From Cinnamomum chago (Eukaryota > Streptophyta > Magnoliopsida > Laurales > Lauraceae), in assembly GCA_038049695.1 (NCBI GenBank), contig CP142457.1, positions 27,303,001 to 27,367,000 of the forward strand: a stretch of DNA of 64,000 nt, in the 5' to 3' direction. Positions 23,773 through 33,559 of the stretch are shown here, piece by piece. Positions within the stretch are counted from its first letter, which is position 1, and each line of letters starts with the position of its first letter. The notes under the pieces are model-generated. The model was not told the origin of the DNA. It saw only the letters and a program-made list of their open reading frames with translations, and searched no databases. The position numbers and the translations under genes are program-made.

Positions 23773-24339
23773 TTTTAGAATGAAGCCAGATTGGATATGT
23801 TCAATAACTGTTCGAGGGTGACTGTTGAATACATTTTGTTGGGTCATATGTTTAAATTGAGTCTGTGGATTGCATCTGGTGCACTGTACTTAAACAATGT
23901 ACTGCAACTTGGATGATGTCTCTTTTTTCATCAGAATTTGATGGATTTTTTGAAGCAGGTCTACTGTACCCACCATAAGTGGATTAATTTTAAACACCTT
24001 TTTTGTCTTATGGTTATTGAATTTCGTGTTGAGATCTGCTATGCTTCTAATGATTATGTTGAGATCTGCTATGCTTCTAAGTAGTGATCTGATGCAAAGT
24101 TGATGTCAGGTTTCCCATGAAAGAATGATAAGTAGGGTCAGCTTGTATAAAATTTGTCTGATGGCAGCCCTCATGCATTTTAAGTGACTGGTGATCTTCC
24201 TCCCGATCACTTGAGAGAATTCTATTTGTGGAAGTTCTACAGCTGGAGAGTTCTATTTTATTTGAATATTTGATACTATCTACAAAGACTTATTGCATTC
24301 AATAATTAACAAATGAGCTACCACCACATTTGTCAAATG

Positions 24340-24800
24340 AACAATGAGTTGCATGATTTTTCACTTTCGATTTTTCAGATTTCAAGCTACCAGTTAATTT
24401 TTCAGATTCAATTTTTTCAAATTTCAAGCTACCAGATTCTAAGTTGCATGATTTTTTCCGGTTTTTCTAGTTTTGATTTTTCAGATTTCAAGCTACCAGC
24501 TGATTCTTCATATTCTGATTTTTCAGATTTCAAGCTACCAGATTCTGAGTTGCATGATTTTTCAAATTCTGATTTTTTCAAGTTTTTCTAAGTTCTGATT
24601 TTTCATATTTCAAGCTACCAACTGATTTTTCAGATTCTAATTTTTCAGATTTCAAGCTACCAGATTCTGAGTTGCATGATATTTTAGATAAGTGGATTTT
24701 TTTTCAGATTTTTCAGATAAGTGGATTTTTTTAGATTCTTCAGATTTTGAATTTTCAGATTTCAAGCTACCAGATTCTTCTCATGATTTCAAAATTTTCA
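24340..24800. repeat. Composite minisatellite built on TTTCAGATTTCAAGCTACCAG
   Basis: The core CAAGCTACCAG occurs at about 24,383, 24,425, 24,488, 24,530, 24,611, 24,652 and 24,772. Spacing alternates short (41-42 bp) and long (63-120 bp), so two sub-units form a higher-order repeat, with GAGTTGCATGATTTTT at the end of each long unit. A frame is open through part of it, but the translation is simple repeat and I do not call it a gene. Confidence 0.85.
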
Positions 24801-25385
24801 AGTGAACAATGAGTTACACATCCATGTGCACTATTCTGCGTGGAATCTGAAACTACCTTATCACCTAGGACATGAGTCCCCATAATGACCCTTCCTGGAA
24901 ATGGAAATCAAGTAAAAAATGAGTTTGCAAACTTTTTGGATACAAAAACTTCAGGAAGAAAATCATGAAAAGAACATGGATAACAATACCAGACCATTAA
25001 ATTGTATGGGTGATATATACATAATACTTCAAAAGTAGTCATAATTATCTAATCTAACAGTGCAACTAGAAGCATCCAATTAGTTTGGAGACTCCAATGT
25101 CAAAAAATGCTAGGTGATGCCTCCGACATAAAGACTAATGACATGCACTTGCAAGGCAAAGCATAAGTGTGGCACAGACTTCAGCATTTTGTACCCATTA
25201 AGTTTCCCCCACCCATTGTAGAGTCGGTGCATTATAATATATTCTAAGCACAGAAGTGTTAGTTGTGTGTGGCACATGTGGAAAATGCAAAGTGAAATGA
25301 TTATGTGAAGAAAATACAATAAAAAAGGAGCTTTGATTCAAGGATCTAATTGCTATAAGTTTACACCTTCTAGTCTTTGATGCAT

Positions 25386-25703
25386 TCAATATTCCAAATG
25401 AGACTTTTTTAAATTTAAACAAGCAAAAAAAAAACACAAATAGCTCTTGTGCCTCCCACAACAGAACAATGTCTGCATCCCATAAGACAAATAGGCACGT
25501 CCATCCTTCTGTCCACGCCACATGTACGCAATAAAGAGGAGAAGAATCGCAACCAAATATGCAAGGCCCTTTTTGCTTCGACTTCCCATGATGTGAGTCT
25601 CCATGCTTTCACTTAGACGTAATATTTCTAGGCACAACTCTTTGACTGAGTCTTTCATTTCTTCCATTTTCAGTTCAATTTGGCCTCGACTTAAAGTTGA
25701 CAT
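25386..25703 (-). CDS. Unrecognised small ORF with amphipathic helix and one membrane segment
   Basis: A 105-residue open frame, product not recognised. Residues ~8-38 are rich in E, K and L with a heptad-like pattern (QIELKMEEMKDSVKELCLEI). A basic stretch (GSRSKKG) and a hydrophobic segment of about 17 residues (GLAYLVAILLLFIAYMW) follow, giving the look of a helix plus a membrane anchor. It lies on the strand opposite to the FAR1-type transposase and points toward it. In the same frame, just upstream, EDEVAP ends in a stop, so the start may be the ATG at 25,703 or the ORF may be an exon remnant. It could equally be chance or a host-gene fragment. Confidence 0.25.
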   Translation of the reverse strand: MSTLSRGQIELKMEEMKDSVKELCLEILRLSESMETHIMGSRSKKGLAYLVAILLLFIAYMWRGQKDGRAYLSYGMQTLFCCGRHKSYLCFFFACLNLKKSHLEY

Positions 25704-26759
25704 CGATATACATTATGGAGCAACTTCATCCTCCTTGCAATCAAATTCATAATGATATAATGAATGTTGAAGTAAAAATGTTTTGAATATTGAAGGAAAA
25801 AAAACAATAAATGAATTTGGGAAGATAGACGCCTTTAAAATCATATACTCTACCCACATGGGCATTTTGGAGCCCATTCTAAGTTTCAGAATGGAAACGA
25901 AGATTACTTGACTTATATATTCTGGACCTGAGATCTCAGACGAAGTAGATGAATTGAAGTTTAAGTACAAATACGTAACATTTATTTAAAAAATAGTGAA
26001 TCTCGGATCACATACTAGAAGATGACATAGCTCAGCCTGAGGATGAGGGCTTATATTGTTTTGCCTCGGATAAGATACTCTGCAAAATCAAATTTAAGTC
26101 AAGAAAACTACAACAAAAGGAGTCTTACTTCTATATTTGTAAAGGTATGAAACAAATCAATCACGTGTATAATGGGGATCTAATGGAAACTAAAAAGATT
26201 AAAAACACAAAACCGTCCAACAATTTAGCTACCAAAGAACAACTTGCATCAAACAGTAGAACATTGGGTACAGAATTTGGGTCTTACCATGATTCAAGCT
26301 TTAAACTAAAAGCACAACTTAAATTCAATTTATGTAAAAAAAAAAAAAAAAAAGAGATGGATGAGTTTTGAATAAGTCATTTGCCAAATGATAGAACAAT
26401 ATGGTACAGGACGTGGGTGGGTGGGTGATTGGATTTTTTGTTCTTTTGATGTTGATATATAATACTCTTTCTGGGTTCTTCCCTTTTGTTTGTATTTTCT
26501 GTATGTGATATATTAGAGTATGTCATCTTGTTTTGATTACTTGAACATGGTCTTTCGTAATCCATCATTTGTGTTGATGTGAAAGGATATCAGGAAGGAA
26601 AATTTTACTCCAATTATGAAATGCGAATGTCCAGATGCAAAAATAAATAAATTGAAAAAAGAAGGAAAACTAGTTATCCAATTTGTTGATATAGTGGAGA
26701 AGTATTTGTTCCTCAGTAGAAATGGAACCAATGGAAATGGGTACCCCTCCCTCCAAAAC
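25704..26759. other. No firm feature; possible remnants of the minus-strand transcript unit
   Basis: Minus-strand segments here have exon-like ends, for example CATGTGG|GTAGAG near 25,855, but no recognisable protein. There is an A-run at 26,336-26,353. Confidence 0.3.
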
Positions 26760-27780
26760 CTATAGGAACACATAATATTCCCAACATCTAGGCCACCCCC
26801 TTGAACCCATCTCAAACTCAGACTCTGAATCCCACCCAACCTTTTTCCAACCTCGTCACAACCCACAAAAACAGGAAACGAGCTAGCAGAGAAAAGAAAG
26901 AGAGGAAAAAAAACAGAGAAATAAGAAAGAAAGGGTATACCCCAAAGATGGGCTCGCTGGAGAGAGAACATTTTCAACTCATCTAGTTACTGTAGTTACT
27001 CTGAAGATATCCCTTAATTGACAACAACTGAATTGAGAATGATGAGTTAAAAAGCAAGTATAGTTTCCAACACATCTAGTTACTGTAATTTGGGGCGATG
27101 GCGGAATGAGGATGAACATTTTCAACACATGGACTTTTTTTTTTTTGGGCACCCTCCTAAACCTGTTGGAACCCACAAATTTCCCTAAATCCAATCCATC
27201 CAAACCCCATCTCGAACTCAGACTCGGAGAGAGAGCGGGTAGAGAAAGAAAATAGAGGGAAAAAAAACAAAGAAAAAAAAGGAAGAAAATGCATACCTTG
27301 AAGAGACGGTCACTGGAGAGAAACGCTCGGGGTGGGAGAATGAGCACCGTCGTAGAGAAGCTATCGCGGGAAAGACTCGCTTTGGGAGGATTTGTGCCTG
27401 GCAAAAGGAATGGAGAGAGAGAGAGAAGAGGAGGAGGAGGAGGAGGAGAGCCAGCGATGGAGATAAAAAGCTCAGCCTGAGGAGAAGAGCTCTACCGTAG
27501 AGAGACAGCGTCTCCGGACAGAGGACAACGTCGCTGGAGAGAATCGGTCGCATTCATGCTGACAAAAGGAATGGAGAGAGAGAGAGAGATGGAAATGGGG
27601 GAAAGTGCAAAGTTGATGGAGAGAAAAGCTCAGGCTTGAGGAGAGGAACGTTGTCGGAGAAATGATAATCTAGCCAGAAAGAATCGATCGCGTGAGGAGG
27701 AGGACTCGTGCCTTGCAGAAGAAAATGGGTTCCAGGGCGAAATGGAGAGAAAGGGGAGCCAGTGAACGAAATGGGTTTCG
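26760..27780. repeat. Stacked purine-rich local duplications
   Basis: Two diverged copies of a ~200-bp block lie at about 26,770-26,970 and 27,160-27,330. They share CATCTCRAACTCAGACTC, RAGAGAAARAAA...GGAAAAAAAACA and CTGGAGAGA. A second duplication with a period near 158 bp covers about 27,390-27,720 (GGAATGGAGAGAGAGAGA at 27,409 and 27,569; AAAGCTCAGSCTGAGGAGA at about 27,465 and 27,621). The plus strand is purine-rich. On the minus strand these look like 5' UTR or first-exon sequence, with CAAG|GTATGC-like donor sites. Confidence 0.6.
27026..27066 (-). repeat. Right member of the inverted repeat pair
   Basis: This is the reverse complement of 20,783-20,823 with one mismatch in 41 bp. On both sides of it are short copies of CATCTAGTTACTGTA (near 26,979 and 27,074), so this end has its own local duplication. 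Confidence 0.7.
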
Positions 27781-28076
27781 GGGCGATTTCGATCTTGGGA
27801 TTTGATTTTGGCCTCAGATGGAGAGTGGGGAAACGAAAATAGCTTGGGTGGGCTCCACGCATGAAGCACTTGAAATCTCTCAACATCGCGGGGCTACGCA
27901 CGTGGTGACCGGATACTCAACTCAGCGTTAGCTAAGGAGAGGAGCTCCCATATATATATATACATATATTTGAGGATCTTCTTTTACTGACGTTCCTGTA
28001 TGTGGACATCATGGATGTCATAGTTGGCGCTTTACAATGGGGGTTATATATATATGTGTATATATAAAGAGAGAGG

Positions 28077-30271
28077 TGTAAGTCCATGGGGATCCGAACC
28101 CTAGAGGGGGGGGTGAATAGGGTGAGCTTCTTTTATGACCAATTTTAAACCAATTTTAACTTCTTAAAGCAAACTAGTCACATGTGATGATAAACCATAC
28201 AATATGCGGAAGCTAAACAAAACAATCACCACAAAGCAAGCACCATCACACAAGTATTTATAGTGGTTCGGCCTCAATGCCTACATCCACTACCGGCTTG
28301 TGAACCAACACCCCACCGGATTTCCACTATTTATGCTTTTCAATAGGCTAAGCAATAACCTTTACAATATGCTTTCCAAGGCTAAGCAATAACCTTTACA
28401 TTGATGTTTTTCAAGGCTTAACATCAACCTATCCATTATGCTTTTATAGGCTAAGCAATAACCTCTTCAACCACAAGGTTGGTTATCTCACTAAGATAGT
28501 GTCTTTAATACACTTGATGGAGATTCAATTAAGCTCATTACATTGCCTCTTAATTAGGCGGATATGGAAGTGAAAATCTAATACACACTCACACTATGAA
28601 TGCAAAGATGAAAGTATATGAAGTGTGTGTGTGTGGTCCTCAATCATTTTGAAAATGAAAGCTCATAAATGTATGCCTAAGGCTTTTGAAAATTTTAGCT
28701 CATAAAACATTTATGATTGAGGAAGTAATGCAATCACATGTTAAAAGTAACAACTTGTTAATGATATCAAAGTTACACAAGTTGTATGAAATGGATTAGC
28801 TCTAAACATGTGATGCATAGGGATGTCAATCAAATCACCAATGAAGCTCAAAACATAAAAATAGATTTGATTGAAAAGAGGGGACAAATCATATGTAATT
28901 ATAAAATACAACTTGAAAAGATTTACCTATCAAAGTAAGGCAAGTTGTGAAACATTAAAACAATAATACACATATGATTTGTGAAGATGTTGAATCCAAA
29001 ACATAAGATACATTTGAAAGAGATTTTCTTATGTTGGAAAAACAATAACCAAAGATTCAACAAAGTATATGAATCATGTTACATATTTCATTAACATAAT
29101 CTACTTAGATTTACCAAAGATAAAGTACTACTTTGATGAATCAATGGTGATGTATCCAAAACAATAGATCTATTCAAAATATAGAACATGCTAAGGATAC
29201 AACAAATCATAGATTAACATGTTACTAAAGATTTACTAATGATAAAATAAAACATGAAAACATATGATTTGTAAAGAAGTTGAATCCAAAACATAAGTTA
29301 GTTTTGAAAGAGATGTTCTTATGATGGAAAACAACAACCAAAGATTCAACCAAGTATATGGATCATGTTACATATGATTTCAAAGATTTTTCTATTAACA
29401 TGATCTACTTATTTTTACCAAAGTTAAGAACTACTTGGATTGAATCATATGGTGTTGTATCCAAAACAATAAATCAATTCAAAACATAAAATATGTTAAG
29501 GACACAACACAAACATAGTTTAACATGCTAGAAATGATTTACCAAAAATAAAACAAAGCATGAAAACATATGATTAAGGAAAGTAAAGCCTACTTGGTGA
29601 TTTAACTTCATTAATCCAAGCTTTAGCTTTCCTAATGCTCCCCTTCATCCCTTGGTTCTTTTCCCTTGAATATGCCTCAAAACCTCTCAAGGAGGGGCTT
29701 AAAATTCCCAACTTTTGGCAAAGGAAAGAACTCATATTTATAGCAAAAAGTTGCCAACGGCTAGTTCTCGGTCGACCTAGACACAGGCCTCGGTCGACCG
29801 AGAACACACAACGGTCATATTTTTGACCGTTGGTGCTCCCAGGCACTTTCTGCCTGCAGTGTCCTCGGTCGACCGGGACACAGGTCTCGGTCGACCGGCG
29901 ACACTGCCGGGACACCAAAATTCCACTTTTGCAATTTCAAAGATTTTCTTTGTGGAACTTTATGGGCCACTAAATCAAGCTTAAAAACATGTTTTAAAAC
30001 ATTTAAAAACATGAAACACACAAAGCCTAAAATGATTTGAAAACTTTAAAACCAAAGGCTAGCTTGATTTGATAAACTCTTTTCTAAAAACCAATGCATC
30101 CAAGATTTAAAAACAAATCATGCATAAATAGAAACTTTTACTAATCTTAAAACCAATGCATGAATAAATCAAGATTTCAAGTTTATATAAAACAATGCAT
30201 AAGTGTGTAAATCAAATGATGCTTGAATGATTAATGCATCCATCAAATTGCAATCTATAAAAACCCTAACA
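28077..30271 (-). mobile_element. Solo LTR copy B, with perfect target duplication
   Basis: Read on the minus strand it begins TGTTAGGGTT and ends CTTACA, with a CACCCCCCCCTCTAGG box inside the 3' end. The 5-bp target duplication AGAGG is perfect (28,072-28,076 and 30,272-30,276). At 2,195 bp it is the longest of three copies. It has four copies of a ~36-bp AGGCTAAGCAATAACCT repeat where copies A and C have about two, and a block of four TCGGTCGACCG-like palindromes around 29,767-29,900. No internal region adjoins it. It is probably the same Ty1/copia SIRE-like family as copy A. Confidence 0.88.
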
Positions 30272-30522
30272 AGAGGGAAAGAGAGAATTTCTCAAAAACT
30301 CCCCCATCTCAAAAAGGGAGTTTCTGCTCTTATCTAATAGCCAATGATTTGTTAGTATTTTAAGAGAATCTACAAGATATCAATCTTTATAAGAAAATGT
30401 ATATGAGATAATATAATATGTGTATCATTGATGGCATGTGCTACACACTTTCATTGGCTAAAAAAGGGATTTTCTTTTAAAAACGCCCGGAGAGTTTTAT
30501 AGTGTCTTCTCCTAGATATATG

Positions 30523-30902
30523 GGGGATATTCTTGTGCATCCTTCTCTCACCATATGGTGAGGAACAAACTTAATGGGGCCCACCTAAGGACCCACTGAT
30601 CATGGGCCTTGTGGGGGATCGGAAGAGACATATTGAATGAGACCATATGTCAAATTTGAGATCAATCCCATGCTTCTAACCCCTTCATCCATGCCAACAA
30701 ATTTAATGACTTTATATTAAAGGAAAAAAATTTGGCCCTCAATCTAACAGTCCAATCCATTTGGATATGTGAAAATTCAATGTATCGTATACTTAAGGGG
30801 GTTCCATGTGTGTAGATGGTTCAAATGTGTTATAAAGTCAACCCTACTATGTTGTCCCTCACTATAACATGGTGAGGAAGGGATGCACATGAATATTTCC
30901 CT
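30523..30902. mobile_element. Small MITE with ~45-bp terminal inverted repeats
   Basis: The left end GGGATATTCTTGTGCATCC... and the reverse complement of the right end GGGAAATATTCATGTGCATCC... align over about 45 bp, including CTCACCATRT. Flanking TAGATATATG and TATATATATG differ by one base and could be a 9-10-bp duplication of the Mutator kind, but these are low-complexity. No coding. Confidence 0.65.
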
Positions 30903-31016
30903 TTATATATATGCGCTCATCACGTTTGAGCTTTCAACGTCTTAAAAAATGATAAAAATGGATTTTGAGATGGGTTCTATAGTTTCATATTTGAATTGGG
31001 TTCTGTCCTTGGTTTC

Positions 31017-31600
31017 AAAATGTAGTAGCTTCTTGGTTTTACCTTTTAATTTAGGCTTTTGGTCCTTGCTCTTTGAGTAGGATTGGTGATGAATGGGGAT
31101 TTTTGGTGGCATTTGAGATGGGTTTTGTGGGTTGATATCTGAAGTGGGTTCTGTGGTTGGTCACAAAATGTAGTAGCTTTTGGTTTTTCCTTTTGATGAT
31201 AAGTGTTTGTTGCTTGTTCTTTGAGTTGGAATGGTGATAAATGGCAGTTTTATGTGGGATCTCAAAATGGGTTTTTAGTAGGAGATCTGAAATCGGGTAT
31301 GTGTTTGGTTTCATAATGTAGTAGCTTTTGGTTTTGCCTTCCTGAGATAGATGTTTGGTGCTTGTTCTCTAAGCTAGTTGGTGATAAATAGAGTTGAGTT
31401 GGGCTTTTTTTATATGAGCTTTACATGTTTAGATCTAAAGCGGGTTCTATGCCTTGTTCTGAAATGTAATGGCTTTTGCTGAAATAGGTCTTGAATGGTT
31501 TCTCTCAACATTAGGTTGGACTTTGTTGGCATAAATGAGCAAGTACATTCTGATTTTGGTTTCAAAATGTAGTGGCTTTTACTAAAGATTGTTATGTAAA
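31017..31600. repeat. Degenerate tandem array with a 148-bp period
   Basis: The motif AATGTAGTAGCTTTTGGTTTT, with variants, starts at 31,017, 31,165, 31,313 and 31,461, exactly 148 bp apart each time, and once more at 31,563 after 102 bp. Between motifs, units share GATGGGTTTT..., a CTTGTTCTTTGAG-like stretch and GGTGATAAATG. It lies about 0.6 kb upstream of the second FAR1-type copy. Confidence 0.85.
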
Positions 31601-32160
31601 AGTGGAATATCAGTCCTATTGTCCAATTATGGAGATTATTCTTTTCACCTTTTTGTCATTTTTTATTAGGAATTTGTTTTCTCTGTTCTTTTTTGGGCAA
31701 TCCATGCTTAATATTATAATGTGTTTTGATTAATAAATACATATATGCTATTTTGAATGCACCCAAAGAGAAAAAATACAAAACTGACTGGGCCAAATTT
31801 CTCATTTGTAGAATGTGCGTCATAAAGCTACTTGTCCAATTTTCATAGAATACATGATAACTAAATATATTTTTTTCAAGTAGAAATTGTCCAGTTTTCC
31901 AATTTTTCTTTCAAGTAATGAAAGCTTTGAAAAGCTCTATTATTTTCATTCATTCACTATTCTTCTTTTAAAAGATTTTTCAAGTCATGAGCTATAAGTC
32001 TAGCAAATGATGTAATAAGAATCTTGTTTACTTTATTCTATTATAAATTCTTATAATTACCCTTTTTATTTATTATGTTTATAGGTCTTTTGATGTTTAT
32101 TTGGTGATCTTGTTTTTGTACGGATTGATTCATTTTATATATATACGGTTCATATTCAAA
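31601..32160. other. No feature recognised upstream of FAR1-type copy 2
   Basis: T-rich sequence without coding signal. It may be former 5' flank or intron of the pseudogene that follows. Confidence 0.5.
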
Positions 32161-33540
32161 ATGGATGTAGCCTTCTCATCAACAAATTATTACATTATCC
32201 GTCAATAAAGGATGTGATTACACAAAAACTGGGGATGCATTTCGATGATTTAAATGATGCATATGAATTTTTAATGGTTACGCAAAGCATGCCAGGTTTA
32301 GTGTAAGAAAAGACTCAACTCGAACTAAGAATGTGGAGATTGTTTGGAAACGATTTGTTTGTTCTAAAGAGGGTAAAACAAATGAAAAATATTGGATTGA
32401 TAAGGAATTTGTTCAAAGATGTCGGATGGAAACGAGGAAAACTTGTAACGCTAGGTTGCAAGAAGCAATTAATAAAAACCTTCGATTCTGCTAATATTAG
32501 TTGCACACATCAAATGGCGATCTTTCATTCACTAGTGGGAGGTCTTGAAAATCTTGGATTTATAGATAAAGATGCTGAGAATGTTCGTAGAAATAACACA
32601 AAAAAGAAAAAGGGTTTGGATGGTCAGATGTTATTTGAACAATTTAAAAATCGCAAAGAAATGAGTTCAGAATTCATATATAACATAGAGAGAGATGGAA
32701 AAAAGAACAGAAAATGCGTGTGTTTTGGGATGACTATAATTTTAATACGTCATATGGAATTTTTGGAGATGTTGTAACATTTGACACAACATATAAGAAA
32801 AGTTGTTATGGATTGATATTTTTTTGCATTTGTAGGTTGCAATCACTATAGTCAAACAACATATTTGGCTGTGCATTCCTACCAAATGAGAAGTTTGAGT
32901 CGTTTGGGTGGTTGTTTACTAAATGGCTTAAAGCTATGTTAGGTGGTCCACCAAATTCGATTATAACAGATCAATATTCAGCCATGACAAAGGCTATTAA
33001 GAAAGTCATGCCAAACACATATCATCAGTATTGCATGTGGCACATTTTAGAAAGATTACCTTTGAAGTTAGGAGGAGTTTCTATCCACCACAATGGTTTG
33101 ATTGATATGATAAAAACATGTGTTCGCAATTCTGACACGCTTGCCAATTTTGAGAGTAAATGGAGAATGATAATAGAAAAATACGATGTTGGTGAGAATG
33201 AATGATTGGCACATTTGCTCAATGTTCGCGAAATGTGGGTACCGGCATATTGAAAGCACATTTTCTTTGGAGGGACGTCCTCTACGTTGAGAAGTGAAAG
33301 CATGAATGCCTCTGTAAAAAAATAAGTAGAATACAAGAACTCATTGGTTGATTTCATATTACGTTTTAAACAGGGTGGTGCAAAGCTAAGATACCTTGAA
33401 AATAAGGAGGATCACGAGTAAAGCAATGGAAGGCCTAAACTAAAGACATGCAATCCAACGGAGAAGCAAATGGAAGAGACTTATACAAGAATGATATTTT
33501 ATAAATTACAAGATGAGTTATCTTTGATCGAGAATGCAGA
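32161..33540 (+). pseudogene. FAR1-type MULE transposase, decayed and truncated, copy 2
   Basis: Starts with an ATG in the same context as copy 1 (ATGGATRTRRCCTYCTCATC). It carries the DNA-binding remnants, an open 148-residue frame (32,331-32,777) ending in the NIERDGK segment, and the MULE catalytic part (AMLGGPPNSIITDQ and QYCMWHILERLP near 32,930-33,065). It stops matching copy 1 shortly after the ITSK/FYKLQDEL segment near 33,510; the SWIM finger and zinc knuckle are missing. Multiple frameshifts and stops are present. Immediately to the right begins the unrelated MULE of the opposite strand, whose insertion may have removed or displaced the C-terminal part. Confidence 0.82.
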
Positions 33541-33559
33541 CTCGAAAACAGATAGGTCC

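Noticed and set aside
24313-24591. Open frame through the minisatellite giving repeated DFSDFKLP-like units
   Set aside because: The translation follows the DNA repeat, and the frame is lost where the repeat spacing changes. No independent coding evidence.
27554-27901. A 115-residue minus-strand open frame starting MRSPAMLRDFKC
   Set aside because: Composition is that of a purine-rich strand read backwards (P, S, F, L), no domain is recognisable, and it overlaps tandem duplications.
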